Assembly (NCBI RefSeq): GCF_005893125.1
Contig: NZ_VCJS01000032.1
Coordinates: 20,864-84,863, forward strand
Source: Nonomuraea basaltis
GTDB taxonomy: Bacteria; Actinomycetota; Actinomycetes; Streptosporangiales; Streptosporangiaceae
Direction of reading: 5' to 3'
DNA: 64,000 nucleotides
The position numbers and the translations under genes were made by a program. The notes under the pieces are model-generated. The model saw only the letters and a program-made list of their open reading frames with translations. It did no database searches and was not told where the DNA came from. Shown piece after piece: positions 15,215-24,684 of this stretch (the stretch's first letter is position 1; every line of letters starts with the position of its first letter).

Positions 15215-15702
15215 TTGCGCCCCTCGCCTCTCGCCTGAGCCATCCGGTGCCGGTCGATCTCCATCCGCAGCTCCGCTGTGCGGATCGGGTCGATCCGGCA
15301 GGCGTCGCGGATCGCCTGAAGCGGGTCCACGGCTCGGGCGTTGCTGTGCTTCCGCTGGGCGGCGACCGCGCCGTGCCGCTCGCGACACGCAGCGATCTGC
15401 TGGCGCACCAGCTCCCGCGCGGCAGCCGCATCCGTGAGCGACGGCGTCAGCGGCGGCAGCACGCCGGCGGACTGAAGCTCGATCAGCAGCGGCTCATGCA
15501 CCAGCACGTCGAGGACTTCATCGACGTCGGTCAGCCCGTACTCAGCGGCCCGGTACTCCACGGCCTCTTTCGGCACGTAGTAACGCCACTGCCCATCCGG
15601 TGCAACCTCGACCGGCACCTCGTAGACGATCACCCAGTACGGGGTGCGGCCGTCGTCCCCCGTGGTCTCCTCAACCCCGGTCACCGTCCACTCGTGCGCC
15701 AA
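15211..15702 (-). CDS. Tail-fibre-associated protein, paralogue of the 224-aa protein
   Basis: 163 aa. The N-terminal half is beta-rich (WVIVYEVPVEVAPDGQWRYYVP). The central EYRAAEYGLTDVDEVLDVLVHEPLL is shared with the 224-aa protein at 11586-12260. The C-terminal half is helical and basic. It immediately follows the 907-aa tail protein, just as its paralogue follows the 929-aa one. Probably a partner or assembly factor of the fibre; no known fold is obvious. Confidence 0.65.
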   Translation of the reverse strand: MAHEWTVTGVEETTGDDGRTPYWVIVYEVPVEVAPDGQWRYYVPKEAVEYRAAEYGLTDVDEVLDVLVHEPLLIELQSAGVLPPLTPSLTDAAAARELVRQQIAACRERHGAVAAQRKHSNARAVDPLQAIRDACRIDPIRTAELRMEIDRHRMAQARGEGRK

Positions 15703-15730
15703 CGCCTCTCCCTCCTTGCGGGCGGGAGCG

Positions 15731-18454
15731 TCATGCGCGCCACGCCCAGATCATTGCTGTCGCCGAACCGGCTGCGCCGCTGCTGTCGCACCGGATGGTG
15801 AAGCCCGACGTGCTGCGGGCCGTCATGTACGTGGTGACCACGCCTGAACCGGCGTAATGCAGGCTGACCACGGCGAACGGGATCGACGTCATGACGGGGG
15901 CGCTCCATGCGATGGTGCCCAGGCTCGTGCCGATGGTGATCGTCACCGACTTCATGATCAGCCCGGCTTCGGCGCCGCTGTGCGTCCACATGCCCCGGTA
16001 CTCGGCCGCCGCCTGCGTGAACCGGAACCGGTTCAACGCCGGAGTTGGGTCGTTGTAGCCGATCTCCAACTCGGCGGGCTTGGCGAACATGTAGCCGCCC
16101 GCGCCCAGGTTCGGGCTCGATGTCACGTCGAAGATCTGCATCCGGTACTCGTCGCCCCGCAACCAGGTGACCGAGCGCCGGTTATTGCCGGCGTTCAGCC
16201 CGGACACCGACACGATCGCGCCATCGGTGTCGCAGTAGATCCTGGCGAAGTTCGTGCCGGTCCCTGGCATGAACCTGACTTCCGGGTCAGTCGAGCCTGC
16301 TGGGTTGACGATGATGCGCCGCCCCGTGGCGCCGGTGGCGAGCTGCCCGACGATCGACACCGCGCCTGTCGCCGACGACACCGCGACCGTCTGAACGCTG
16401 GAGGCGTCGTACGCTTCCAGACCCGTAGCGTTGATCTCGACTCGCGCGCCGGCCGGGTTGCCGGCCACGATCCGCGTCGCCAAGGCGAGCACGGCTTCGA
16501 GCTTGTCGGCTGTCACCGCGTTCGCCGCGATGTGGCTGGCTTCGATCGCGCCGACCGCGATCTTCGTGGCCGTGACGGCGTTGGCTACCAGGTTGCCGGT
16601 CGTGATGCTGCCATCTGCGGCGTCGCCGGAGACGAGCTGCACGGCCTGGATGGTTGCCGACGCGCTGCGGGCGGACTCGTTGCCGCTGTAGTCGATCGCC
16701 GAGAACGCGAACTTCCGGTCGACGCCGTACGGCAAACCGGGCACGACGATCGAACCCGCGGACTCCAGATACCCGATCTCCGACCAGCCCGGCGCAAGCG
16801 GGTCCTGCACCCAGACGCGTACCCTCGCGAAGTCCGACGGCATCGGCTCGCTGCCGACGCCGACGCCGTCCCATTCGACGTGGACCACGCCGAGTCTCGT
16901 GGACAGCACGGGCGCGGTCGGCACGGGCGGCGCGTCGGCGTCGTCCGGGATCGTCACCGCGACCGACGAAGAGAAGGGCCCCTTCTTGCCGAGATTGATC
17001 GCGCGCACCTTGAACTGGTACTGCTGCCCCACGGTGAGAGGGCTGTAAGTGGCGTTGGTGTCGCCCGCCTCGGTGAGCGCGATCAGGAACCACAACGCCC
17101 CCACATCGTTGACCCGGGCGTACACCTCGTAGCCGCCGACGTTCAACGCGACGCCGCTGGTGTCCTGGGTGACTGGGTTCCAGCTCACCGACACCTGGCC
17201 CTGCGGGAAGCCGCTGGAGTCGATGTAGGCGGCCGGGTTGACCAGCAAACCGGTGGGCGCGGCCGGGGTCCTGGGCGCCGGGCTTTCCGGTGCGGGCTTG
17301 GCTCCGGAGCCGCCGTCCGCCGTGCTGCCACCGACGATCCCGGCCGCGCGGCGCGACAAGCGGATCTCCCGTTCGAGCAGCCTGTCGTTGAGGACGACGT
17401 TGCCGCCGAGCACGCCCTTGGCGTCCCGTGTCACCGTCATCTGCCGGACGCGCAGGCTTTCCATTACGCCGTTCGTGCCGGGGGCGAGGATGCGGTCGCC
17501 GGGCCGGTAGTCGCGCCACGGCAGCCATCGCGTGTCCGGGCCGATGACGATGCTGCGGGTGCGCTGCACCCGTTCCGCGCCGGAGCGGGCGAGCGCCGCG
17601 TCCGCGAGCAGGATCGCTGTCCCCGGATCGGACACGCCGCCCTGGCCGACGTAGGTCTCCCACTTACCCCACGGTCCGTGGTTGGAGCTGCTGACGGTGA
17701 TCTGGAATCCGTTGTCGCCGCGCACCAGGACGGCACTCGCGCGGTCCTCCAGGGTGCCGGTTTCGGGCGCTTCGCCGATGTCCCTGCCGTATCGAAGATC
17801 GACCGGCGCGGCTCCGCTGGCGAGATCACGCCCCAGCTCGATGTCCGGGTTGAACAGCTGCACCGTCCGCCCGGACGTGCGGAAATCGAGGACTCCTTGT
17901 TCGGCCAAGTTGATCAGGCAGGTGAGCGCGTCCATGCCAGGCTCATAGTAGATACTGAGGATCTTGCTCCAGGACTGGCCGGCGCTGTCGAGTGTGGGCG
18001 TGAAGTCCCACGCGACGCCTGGCACAACTCCCCTGGCCTGCGCCTCAGCCAGAAACGTTTGGAGGATCGCGCCTGCTGTGGTCGTCAGGAAAGCGCGCTT
18101 ACCGTCCACCAGTGGGGCGCTGCCAGGGTAGAGCACCACCTTGCGTAGCTGCCAGATCCAGCCGGGCAGCTCGAACTGCGTCACCCCGGCCTGGTCGGTG
18201 CCGTCGCTGCGCCGCCTGATGAGCAGGAACCGCGAGTCGCACGCCTCGGTCCACGTGGTGCCGTCGTCGGACCATTCGACGGCGACCTCGCATGGCTGGG
18301 CGAGCAGGTCGGCGTTCGTCGCCTCGCTGCTGTGGCTCAGCTTCAACGCTGGTACATCGTTGAGTGGGCCGGCGATCTCCACGCTCAGAGGATGCGGGAG
18401 TGTGCCGAAGGGGTCCCCATTCGGGGTATGCACAACGAGCCGAAGGTTGAACAC
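15731..18454 (-). CDS. Tail fibre / receptor-binding protein with Gp37-like N-terminus (copy 1)
   Basis: 907 aa, GTG start. The N-terminal 350 residues match the Gp37-like tail domain and align with the 929-aa paralogue (PLNDVPALKLSHSSEATNA, AQPCEVAVEWSDDG, GWIWQLRKVVLYPG). Two fibronectin type III-like repeats (about 400-620) and a short NAVTATKIAVGAIEASHIAAN stalk follow. The C-terminal part differs completely from that of copy 2 and is a candidate receptor-binding tip with its own specificity. Conserved bases and divergent tips suggest duplication followed by exchange of the host-recognition end. Confidence 0.8.
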   Translation of the reverse strand: MFNLRLVVHTPNGDPFGTLPHPLSVEIAGPLNDVPALKLSHSSEATNADLLAQPCEVAVEWSDDGTTWTEACDSRFLLIRRRSDGTDQAGVTQFELPGWIWQLRKVVLYPGSAPLVDGKRAFLTTTAGAILQTFLAEAQARGVVPGVAWDFTPTLDSAGQSWSKILSIYYEPGMDALTCLINLAEQGVLDFRTSGRTVQLFNPDIELGRDLASGAAPVDLRYGRDIGEAPETGTLEDRASAVLVRGDNGFQITVSSSNHGPWGKWETYVGQGGVSDPGTAILLADAALARSGAERVQRTRSIVIGPDTRWLPWRDYRPGDRILAPGTNGVMESLRVRQMTVTRDAKGVLGGNVVLNDRLLEREIRLSRRAAGIVGGSTADGGSGAKPAPESPAPRTPAAPTGLLVNPAAYIDSSGFPQGQVSVSWNPVTQDTSGVALNVGGYEVYARVNDVGALWFLIALTEAGDTNATYSPLTVGQQYQFKVRAINLGKKGPFSSSVAVTIPDDADAPPVPTAPVLSTRLGVVHVEWDGVGVGSEPMPSDFARVRVWVQDPLAPGWSEIGYLESAGSIVVPGLPYGVDRKFAFSAIDYSGNESARSASATIQAVQLVSGDAADGSITTGNLVANAVTATKIAVGAIEASHIAANAVTADKLEAVLALATRIVAGNPAGARVEINATGLEAYDASSVQTVAVSSATGAVSIVGQLATGATGRRIIVNPAGSTDPEVRFMPGTGTNFARIYCDTDGAIVSVSGLNAGNNRRSVTWLRGDEYRMQIFDVTSSPNLGAGGYMFAKPAELEIGYNDPTPALNRFRFTQAAAEYRGMWTHSGAEAGLIMKSVTITIGTSLGTIAWSAPVMTSIPFAVVSLHYAGSGVVTTYMTARSTSGFTIRCDSSGAAGSATAMIWAWRA

Positions 18455-18505
18455 CGCACCCCCTTGATACTCATGAGGGCGCCGTGGCCGGGCCGTCGCC
18501 TGTCC

Positions 18506-19864
18506 CTATCGTCGCGGCCCTGCACCGAGTTCAGCGAGCCCCTGACGGAATTGCGCGACCACAGCCGCTTGGGGATACGAGCGCTCCAAGAGGGAAGCCA
18601 GATCTGTGCTTCTGCTAAAGATCGCCGCAGCGTAGCGCGGTGTTGAGATCGCGGCCGATCCGTGAGCGACGGCTTGCTCCGCGTTGCCTAGCCGGGCGCA
18701 GGCGACGCCCAGGTCCAGCGCGGCAATCGCTCGTCTGGTGGGAGACGCCTGCGGGTCCCGTTCGTATACCTGCATGGCTTGCTCAGCGAAGTCGCGGGCC
18801 TGTTCGACGTGGCCGAGCCACAAGCTCGACGTCGCGGCGACCGACCAGACTCGTGCGGCATCAGCGCTGAACAACCCCATCGAGTGTGGTGAGAGGTGTT
18901 CAGCCTGGTCTCGCAACGTCTTCAACATGTCAGAAGCCGGTCCAGAGCGGCCGAGCCGGGCATACCCTCGGACCAGTTGCCCAGTAAGGCGCGCGTGCGC
19001 AGCACTTCCACGAGAGGCTAGGGCCGCACCCTGCTGCGCAGCGCTCAGCGCTTCGTCTGGCCGGTCGGCGTACAAGAGGGTTGTGGCCTCGACATCCCAC
19101 GCCCACGCCACCGCTTCATGATGATCCGCTTCGCCGGCGTGGTGGCGGGCATCAGCAGCGTAGGCGAGCGAAGCACGGGCATCTCCGCGGTCGTGGGCGG
19201 CCCACGCCAGGATCAGCGACAGCCAAGCCGCAGCGATGTACAACTCGCGACGCTGCTTGAGCGTCATACGTAGTTGCAGCAGGTGGGCGACCTGACGGCG
19301 GTCACCGCGTGCCGACCGCCACAGCTCATCTGCGCTGTAGCGGGCGTAGTGGAGCCCGTAATCACCGATGACCTTGTGCAGGTACGCGAGACTGCTCGGT
19401 CCGAGATCAGTCTCCTCGCTGCGGCGGGTCAGCTCGCGCGCCTCGTGTTCAGCGCTCGTGATCAGCAATTCGGGAGTGGCAAGAGCGGCAACACCGAGAC
19501 GCAGAGCGTCACGACGATTCGTAGGATCACCTCCAGGTGCGCGCGGTCGGCGATCTGTCGCGTCCTCCCCATCGTCGCCAGAGTCCTTCACGTCCAGAGT
19601 AGGCAGCGAGTCCGTCGCAGCGACAGAGGGCTGAAACTCCGCAATTCGATCAGACGTCTCACCAGCGTCGTAAGCCGCAATGAGTTCTCCGTCGGCGTTC
19701 GTGGCGGCGTCCAACGCTACGACAATCTCTCTGGACGGCCATTTCCGGTCTTTTTCCAGATCGTCGATATAGCTCTTGCCGACGCTGGCCGACCGGGCAA
19801 CATCCCGCAGCGATTGAGAGCCGCGCAGACGCCGCAATGCCTCGCCGAACGTCTCACCAGCCAT
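18506..19864 (-). CDS. HTH (XRE-type) regulator with TPR-like C-terminal region
   Basis: 452 aa from the ATG at 19864; an ATG at 19897 would add 11 Gly-rich residues, and neither has a clear ribosome binding site. Residues 1-70 are an XRE helix-turn-helix (FGEALRRLRGSQSLRDVARSASVGKSYIDDLEKDRK). Residues about 130-450 are Ala/Leu-rich helical repeats of TPR type. Streptomycete regulators with this layout control development or antibiotics. It lies inside the tail module, divergent from two plus-strand genes, so it is probably cargo expressed in the lysogen. Confidence 0.75.
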   Translation of the reverse strand: MAGETFGEALRRLRGSQSLRDVARSASVGKSYIDDLEKDRKWPSREIVVALDAATNADGELIAAYDAGETSDRIAEFQPSVAATDSLPTLDVKDSGDDGEDATDRRPRAPGGDPTNRRDALRLGVAALATPELLITSAEHEARELTRRSEETDLGPSSLAYLHKVIGDYGLHYARYSADELWRSARGDRRQVAHLLQLRMTLKQRRELYIAAAWLSLILAWAAHDRGDARASLAYAADARHHAGEADHHEAVAWAWDVEATTLLYADRPDEALSAAQQGAALASRGSAAHARLTGQLVRGYARLGRSGPASDMLKTLRDQAEHLSPHSMGLFSADAARVWSVAATSSLWLGHVEQARDFAEQAMQVYERDPQASPTRRAIAALDLGVACARLGNAEQAVAHGSAAISTPRYAAAIFSRSTDLASLLERSYPQAAVVAQFRQGLAELGAGPRR

Positions 19865-20085
19865 ACCGCCGCCACCCGCCTGACCCGTGCCCGCCATGTC
19901 CGCCGTGTCCGCTGATAGGTGGCGGACATGCGGCGGACAGGCGATCTCTAGACCTGACCGTTCGTGGCGACAACGCTACTCCTGAGCGCGCAAACGCCCT
20001 GCTGAATCGGCAGCAAACAATCCCATTCGAGATCAAAAATCGACGCCCCGACCGGTTTTTCCTACCCCATCGGAGATGTTCCACC

Positions 20086-20562
20086 GTGCTCCCATCTGAC
20101 CTAAACGCCCTACTACCTCCTACGGTTCGCCAGAAAAGCGATGTCCTCTACTCATGGAGAGCACGCGAGAACCGCGATCGGGGCGCGGGCGGCGTGACGA
20201 GCGAACTGGAGCGGGCCGGCATCCTGCTGCGTGACGCGATGGCCATGTTCGCCCCTGGAGCACGGGGCTGCATTCGCCGCGTGAGCCTCGACCGAGAGGC
20301 CCGTGAGCCGAGCTACCTCGAAGGACCCGTACTGATCGAAGCGCACAACGACCGGAAATCCGGCACCGTCGTATTCGCGGCGAAAGCCAGCGGCTCCCGC
20401 CGCTCACCTGATCGACCCGGACTGGTGGTCGGGACCACGACCGCTCCGGAGGCTGCGAATGCCGCCGCAGCAGCTCCCCTCCCTGCCACCAGCTCTGGGT
20501 CCCCATCCGCGTCCGGCATCCCTCCGTGGCCCATGCCGGGCAGTCCGGTCTCATCCGGGTGA
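20086..20562 (+). CDS. Hypothetical protein divergent from the HTH/TPR regulator
   Basis: 158 aa if started at GTG 20086; GTG 20194 is another possible start. The reading frame has the high third-position GC expected for this DNA over 20194-20450. The core (TSELERAGILLRDAMAMFAPGARGCIRRVSLD...GPVLIEAHNDRKSGTVVFAA) may be a small alpha/beta domain. The last 50 residues are Ala/Pro/Ser-rich. No family recognised. A strong terminator follows. Codon pattern and context are the only support. Confidence 0.5.
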   Translation: MLPSDLNALLPPTVRQKSDVLYSWRARENRDRGAGGVTSELERAGILLRDAMAMFAPGARGCIRRVSLDREAREPSYLEGPVLIEAHNDRKSGTVVFAAKASGSRRSPDRPGLVVGTTTAPEAANAAAAAPLPATSSGSPSASGIPPWPMPGSPVSSG

Positions 20563-20602
20563 GACCGGCCGTACTACCTCCACCGCCTCCGTGGGTGGAG
20601 AG

Positions 20603-20643
20603 GGTGGCCAGGACGCGACGCCCTCGTCCGCGTCCTGGCCACC
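20603..20643 (+). terminator. Strong hairpin terminator
   Basis: A perfect 15-bp stem (GGTGGCCAGGACGCG / CGCGTCCTGGCCACC) with an 11-nt loop, 40 nt after the stop of the 158-aa gene and before the DUF397-like gene. Confidence 0.8.
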
Positions 20644-20804
20644 TATGCCTTTCCGCCCTCAACGAGCCCAGCTCAGCAAGCTCGGGAGGGCGGGTCGCAA
20701 CCCCGTGGACGGCCAGCCTGTGCTGGAGATTTCCGGCGGTGCGGACAGCGTCGGCCGTCCACGGCCCGCAAGAAACAGCAATTCTCAAAACGAAAGGACC
20801 AGTC

Positions 20805-21143
20805 ATGGCCGACACGAAAGACAGTTGCGTTCCTCTGGTGCAACGCGTCAACGACCACATCGAGCTTCGAGACCAGAGTCTCGGCGACAAGTCGCCCGTT
20901 CTCGCCGCGTCGCCCGAAGAGTGGAAGGACTTCCTTGCTTCAGTAGAGGACGGGACGCCGAGCGCGGGCGCGGTACGGGCGAGGACCGCCCAGGACGGCG
21001 TGACCACCATCTGGCGCGTCGATGCGTCCGAGGAGCCCTTGACGCTCACGGCCAGTTCCTGGACCCAGTTCGAGGAACACGTCAAGCGCGGCGACTACGC
21101 CATCGAGAAGCTCCCCCGCCAGGCGGCGGACACGTCCGCCTGA
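20805..21143 (+). CDS. DUF397-like protein
   Basis: 112 aa with AAAGGA before the ATG. Residues 1-45 (DSCVPLVQRVNDHIELRDQSLGDKSPVLAASPEEWKDFL) show the DUF397 pattern: a Cys/Val start, '(E/V)xRDS', then 'PVL.fsp.EW..F(L/V)'. The C-terminal part adds a second domain with a similar WTQFEEHVKRGD end, so it may be a tandem. DUF397 proteins in actinomycetes are usually small partners of XRE-family regulators. One such regulator lies just upstream on the other strand, so the two probably form a regulatory pair. Confidence 0.6.
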   Translation: MADTKDSCVPLVQRVNDHIELRDQSLGDKSPVLAASPEEWKDFLASVEDGTPSAGAVRARTAQDGVTTIWRVDASEEPLTLTASSWTQFEEHVKRGDYAIEKLPRQAADTSA

Positions 21144-21228
21144 CGTTCGACCTTTCCAGCCTGGCAAGCAGCCCCCGCCTGCCCTACCAGGCTCCCAGGC
21201 CCTGGATGTGCCCGGCATCTGGGGCGCG

Positions 21229-21269
21229 GAGGGCCGAGGCCGCTGCCTCCTGTCACGGTCTCGGCCCTC
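21229..21269. terminator. Bidirectional terminator between convergent genes
   Basis: GAGGGCCGAG (21229-21238) and CTCGGCCCTC (21260-21269) form a perfect 10-bp stem in the gap between the plus-strand DUF397-like gene and the end of the minus-strand distal tail gene. Confidence 0.75.
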
Positions 21270-21283
21270 TCCAACCGCCCGTG

Positions 21284-22153
21284 TCACAAATAGGAGCGTC
21301 GCGCCCGGATCTCCAACGCGGACGCGCCCGTGGTGGAAGTGGCCGCCGCCGTGACGAGCACCGTCCGGGAATGCGGATCCCCCACAGCAACGGAAGGCGT
21401 GAGGTGCAGCCAACGGAATGCGCTGCCCGGCCCCGTCGCGGAGATCTGCCCGGTCACATCCGTGCCCGCGCTCAAGCTCCACGTGTCCGTGTTCACCAGC
21501 CGGGCCTGCATCTTCCCGCAGTCGATCAGCAGCCGCTCGCCCGCGAGCAGCCCAGAGGACCGCGAAACAACACCGCCCGTCGCCACATCGGTCACGCTGG
21601 GATTCACGGCGGGACCGCTGATCCGCACGAGAGCGTCGACGATCGGACCGGTGCTTCCGGCCAGAGTGGTCACCGGCTGGTTCGGCGCGTTCGCCGATCC
21701 CGCCCACGTGGTCTCGACCTCGTCCCGCCACACAACGCCGGGCACCTTCACCACAGACGTGAACCGGGCAATGGCCGCGCCGACATTGACCTCCACCTCG
21801 GACGCCGGCTCCACGGTGACGTCGGCGACTCGGACGATGGACCCAGCCTCGTACCGGAGCTGCATCAGCCGATGCCGTACCCCGACCAACGCGGCGACGG
21901 CCTCCAGGTTGCGTTCCATCTGCTCAAATCCGCCGAACATCCCTGCCGGGGTGTAGCCGTACACGGCGCACGCGAGCGGCAACGTCGTCGCTTCCAAGTC
22001 CAGGCCGTGTATCGGGATCTCGCCGTGACGGCCCGGCACCGTCAACGACACGCCGCGGATGCCCGGCAGCGGGCGACGCTTGGTCCCCAGTTTCAGCCGC
22101 CAGCAGCGGGCCGGGTGATCGAGGGCGACCCCATCGAGCGTGTACGTCGGCAT
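21284..22153 (-). CDS. Distal tail (Dit-like) protein
   Basis: 289 aa from ATG 22153, preceded by AGGGGTGG; an ATG at 22174 lacks a ribosome binding site. The protein is beta-rich, beginning PTYTLDGVALDHPARCWRL and including a galectin-like stretch in the second half. Position after the tape measure and before the Gp37-like proteins is the usual place of the distal tail protein, which forms the baseplate hub of siphophages. Assigned mainly by gene order. Confidence 0.65.
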   Translation of the reverse strand: MPTYTLDGVALDHPARCWRLKLGTKRRPLPGIRGVSLTVPGRHGEIPIHGLDLEATTLPLACAVYGYTPAGMFGGFEQMERNLEAVAALVGVRHRLMQLRYEAGSIVRVADVTVEPASEVEVNVGAAIARFTSVVKVPGVVWRDEVETTWAGSANAPNQPVTTLAGSTGPIVDALVRISGPAVNPSVTDVATGGVVSRSSGLLAGERLLIDCGKMQARLVNTDTWSLSAGTDVTGQISATGPGSAFRWLHLTPSVAVGDPHSRTVLVTAAATSTTGASALEIRARRSYL

Positions 22154-22178
22154 CGCCACCCCTATTTCTGACATCGCA

Positions 22179-23844
22179 TTAGAGGACGCCGAGCATCCCG
22201 GCGTAGGCCAAGCCGCGATTCACGACGTCGCTCGTGGGTTCGGCGACCGGGTTGATCGAGGTGACCGTGATGTTCACCGGCCCCGCCGTCCGGCCCGCCC
22301 CGGTCGCCGCCCGGCCCGTGGAGCCCAAATGGACGCCCAGTTCGGGCGCGAACGCTCCGCTCAACCGCCGGGCGATGCCGCGCGCGTCGGTCAGCACCCG
22401 CTTGGACTGGCCGAGCATGCCGGCGCTCATACCCATCATCGTGTTCCGACCGATCTCCATGAAGATCCGGCTCGGGCTGGCGATCCCGAGGGCCTGCCTC
22501 ACCCAGTCCGGTAGGAGATCGCGGAAGAAGTTCACGATGACCCCGCGGAACCACTCGCCCGCCGCCTGGAGGCCGTGCCACAAGCCTTCGAGCAGCCGCC
22601 ACGCGAACGTGCCGATCACCTCGACGAAGGCTGGCCAGCGCAGGAACCAGGGCGTGAATCGCCGCAGTTAGGATCGGGCCGACCTGCTGAGCCAGCAGCC
22701 CAAGCAGCGGCGCCAGCATCCCGACGCCCTCAGCGAGAGCGACCAAAACGGGACCGAGCGCGCCTGCCGCCTGCCCCATCGCGACGAAGATCGCGGTCAG
22801 CGTCTGCTGGCCGGACGCCGAGTTCACCCAGGCGTTCAGCCGGTCCAGGATCGAGCCGAGCACGCCGAGGGCGTCGCCGCCCGCCCGGCGCATCGCCGCG
22901 AAGACTCCCGACAGGACGCCCCACACGTCGAGCGCGACCGAGCCAAGCTGCTTCAGGACGTCGACGGCGCCCTGCATCCAGCCGAGCGCCCGCCCGGAGT
23001 CCGCGGCAGCCGTCAGCCACTCGCCGAACCGAGCCGCCGCCTGCGCGATCCCGGGCGCGAGACTCGCGGAGAAGCCCGCCCCCACCTCGACCAGCCGGGC
23101 CAGCCCGGCGCCGAGCGGCTCGATCGCCACCGACAGGTCGTTGATGATCTGACGGGTGGCGTCGAACACCGCATTCAGAGCGGAGACGGCGACGGACGAG
23201 CGGGCGAACTCCGCCGCTCTCGCGCCGGCCATGCCGAGCGCGTCGGCGACGTTCGCCAGTCCTGAGGTAAGCGGAATCGCTAGCGTCGCCGCCAGTGCGG
23301 AAAGCTGGCCGACCAGCGGGGCGAACAGCGCCTCCTGCACGGTGACGCGGATACCGTCGAGCAGCGGCTTCAGCGAGCGCAGCTCGCGCGCCACCGCCTG
23401 GGCGGCCGGGGCCAGCTTGGCGACGGCCTCCTCGAACTTGGCGGCGTCGTCCCCGAGGGCCGCCGAGAAGGCGTCCTTCACTCCGTACAAAGCGACCGTG
23501 AGAGCGACGAGCGCCGCCGCACCGATAGCGACAGCCCCGGGCAGGGCGGCGACCGCCCCGACCAGAGGGGCGAGGCTTGCGCCGAGCGACACCACGCCGT
23601 TCGCGACGCCTGCCGTCGCCGAGCTGAGCAGCGCCCACTTGGCTGCCGTCACGGTCAACGCGATCCCGAGCCGGGCGGCGTCGGCCACCATCGATGCGAC
23701 CGAGGATGTGAACCTGGCCGCGTGCCGGCCCAGCTCGTCGCCGGAGTTGCGCAGACTGGTCATCGCCCGCCGCAGGTGCAGGCTGAACCGCTTGTCGCGC
23801 AAGTCCAGCGTGACGAAGAGTTCGCCCACGTTGATCGCCACCAC
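22179..23844 (-). CDS. Tape-measure paralogue 2, interrupted by a frameshift
   Basis: N-terminal frame from 23844 (VAINVGELFVTLDLRDKRF) runs with tape-measure-like Ala/Leu/Gly-rich helices and hydrophobic stretches to about 22640. The homologous C-terminus lies in the +1 frame and ends at 22179. Its SPSRIFMEIGRNTMMGM and AEPTSDVVNRGLAYAGMLG match the other tape measure (SPSRVFMDIG; AEPTSRTVNRGLQYAAVLG). The switch must occur between the +1-frame stop at about 22668 and roughly 22625, within ACGCCCTGGTTCC or nearby. It is either a recent mutation, a sequence error or a productive frameshift. Joined product about 555 aa. Confidence 0.7.
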
Positions 23845-23893
23845 GCACCCCCTTGCGGAGTCGTGCGGAAGGCGGTGGACGGCGGGCGAAGTG

Positions 23894-24448
23894 CTAGACG
23901 CCCCAGGCCGGAATGGTAACGACGGTCTTACGCGGGTAGTCTGCCATCTGGCTCACGATGATGGCGGGGGGCTGGGCGACCAGATTACCGAGCCCCTGAC
24001 AGAAGCCCCAGAGGTCGATGACGAAGGCTTCCTGGTTCCAGTCGGAAAGCTTGCCGTTGATGGTGCCGGTCTTCCGGCCAGCGACGAGGATGTAGTGGTT
24101 GTCGTGGAGCTTTTTCATCTCGACGACCTCGATGGGGACGGTGAATTTCGGCGCGGTGCTCTTGAGCGCGTAGACGCATAGGTGGGCGAACAGGATGCAC
24201 GTCAGCGGCCGGGTGAGGTCCTGTGCGACGATCTCGCCGCCGGCGACCCAGTACTCGGGAGTGGATTTCCAACGATTGGCCTCGGCGAGGCTCACATTGT
24301 CGTCCGAGGGGTGGCTGAGCGCGATCTTCTTTTCGATCTGCCCGGCGGCCTTGAGGTTCGCCTGGTCCGCTGTCTGATTGATGGGATTGGCGACCTGTAA
24401 CTTCGCGTACGAACTCAGCACGTCGCGTGCGACCTGGACATCGCTCAT
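23894..24448 (-). CDS. Papain-like (Cys-His-Asp) candidate effector between two tape measures
   Basis: 184 aa from ATG 24448 (AAGGGG 7 nt upstream). Residue order shows a possible cysteine-peptidase triad: C84 in RPLTCILFAHL, H118 in DNHYILVAGR, D145 in AFVIDLWG (numbered from this start). 'NH(Y/F)(I/V)L' followed by 'viDlWg' is typical of papain-like bacterial effectors and toxins. There is no signal peptide or membrane helix. GC is lower than in its neighbours and a perfect palindrome lies upstream, so it is a self-contained cargo gene. It could be virion-associated or expressed in the lysogen. The family is inferred from motifs only. Confidence 0.5.
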   Translation of the reverse strand: MSDVQVARDVLSSYAKLQVANPINQTADQANLKAAGQIEKKIALSHPSDDNVSLAEANRWKSTPEYWVAGGEIVAQDLTRPLTCILFAHLCVYALKSTAPKFTVPIEVVEMKKLHDNHYILVAGRKTGTINGKLSDWNQEAFVIDLWGFCQGLGNLVAQPPAIIVSQMADYPRKTVVTIPAWGV

Positions 24449-24540
24449 CTGCATACCCCTTCATCGTGCGCGGTGCGTTCCTCGGCCCCCGACGCAATTC
24501 CGCGTAGACCCCCAATTCTGTGCCTACGCGCCACGACGCT

Positions 24541-24558
24541 GAGTGTCCACGGACACTC
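24541..24558. promoter_or_regulatory. Perfect palindrome upstream of the papain-like cargo gene
   Basis: GAGTGTCC - AC - GGACACTC, an 8-bp perfect dyad about 95 bp before the cargo start codon. It is a candidate operator giving this gene its own control inside the tail operon. Confidence 0.5.
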
Positions 24559-24684
24559 TTAGGTGAAATGCGTGTCCCGCAGGAGTCGTCTTGAGGTCTG
24601 ACCTGCGCTCCATCCAGCCCGGCTACCACGATCTGCATCGCCGCGATCGACGAATGGCTGTGAACCCCACTTCTGCAGCACGTT

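Noticed and set aside
15857..18148. 763-codon plus-strand frame opposite the first tail-fibre gene
   Set aside because: Antisense shadow with no domain, no ribosome binding site and unlikely composition.
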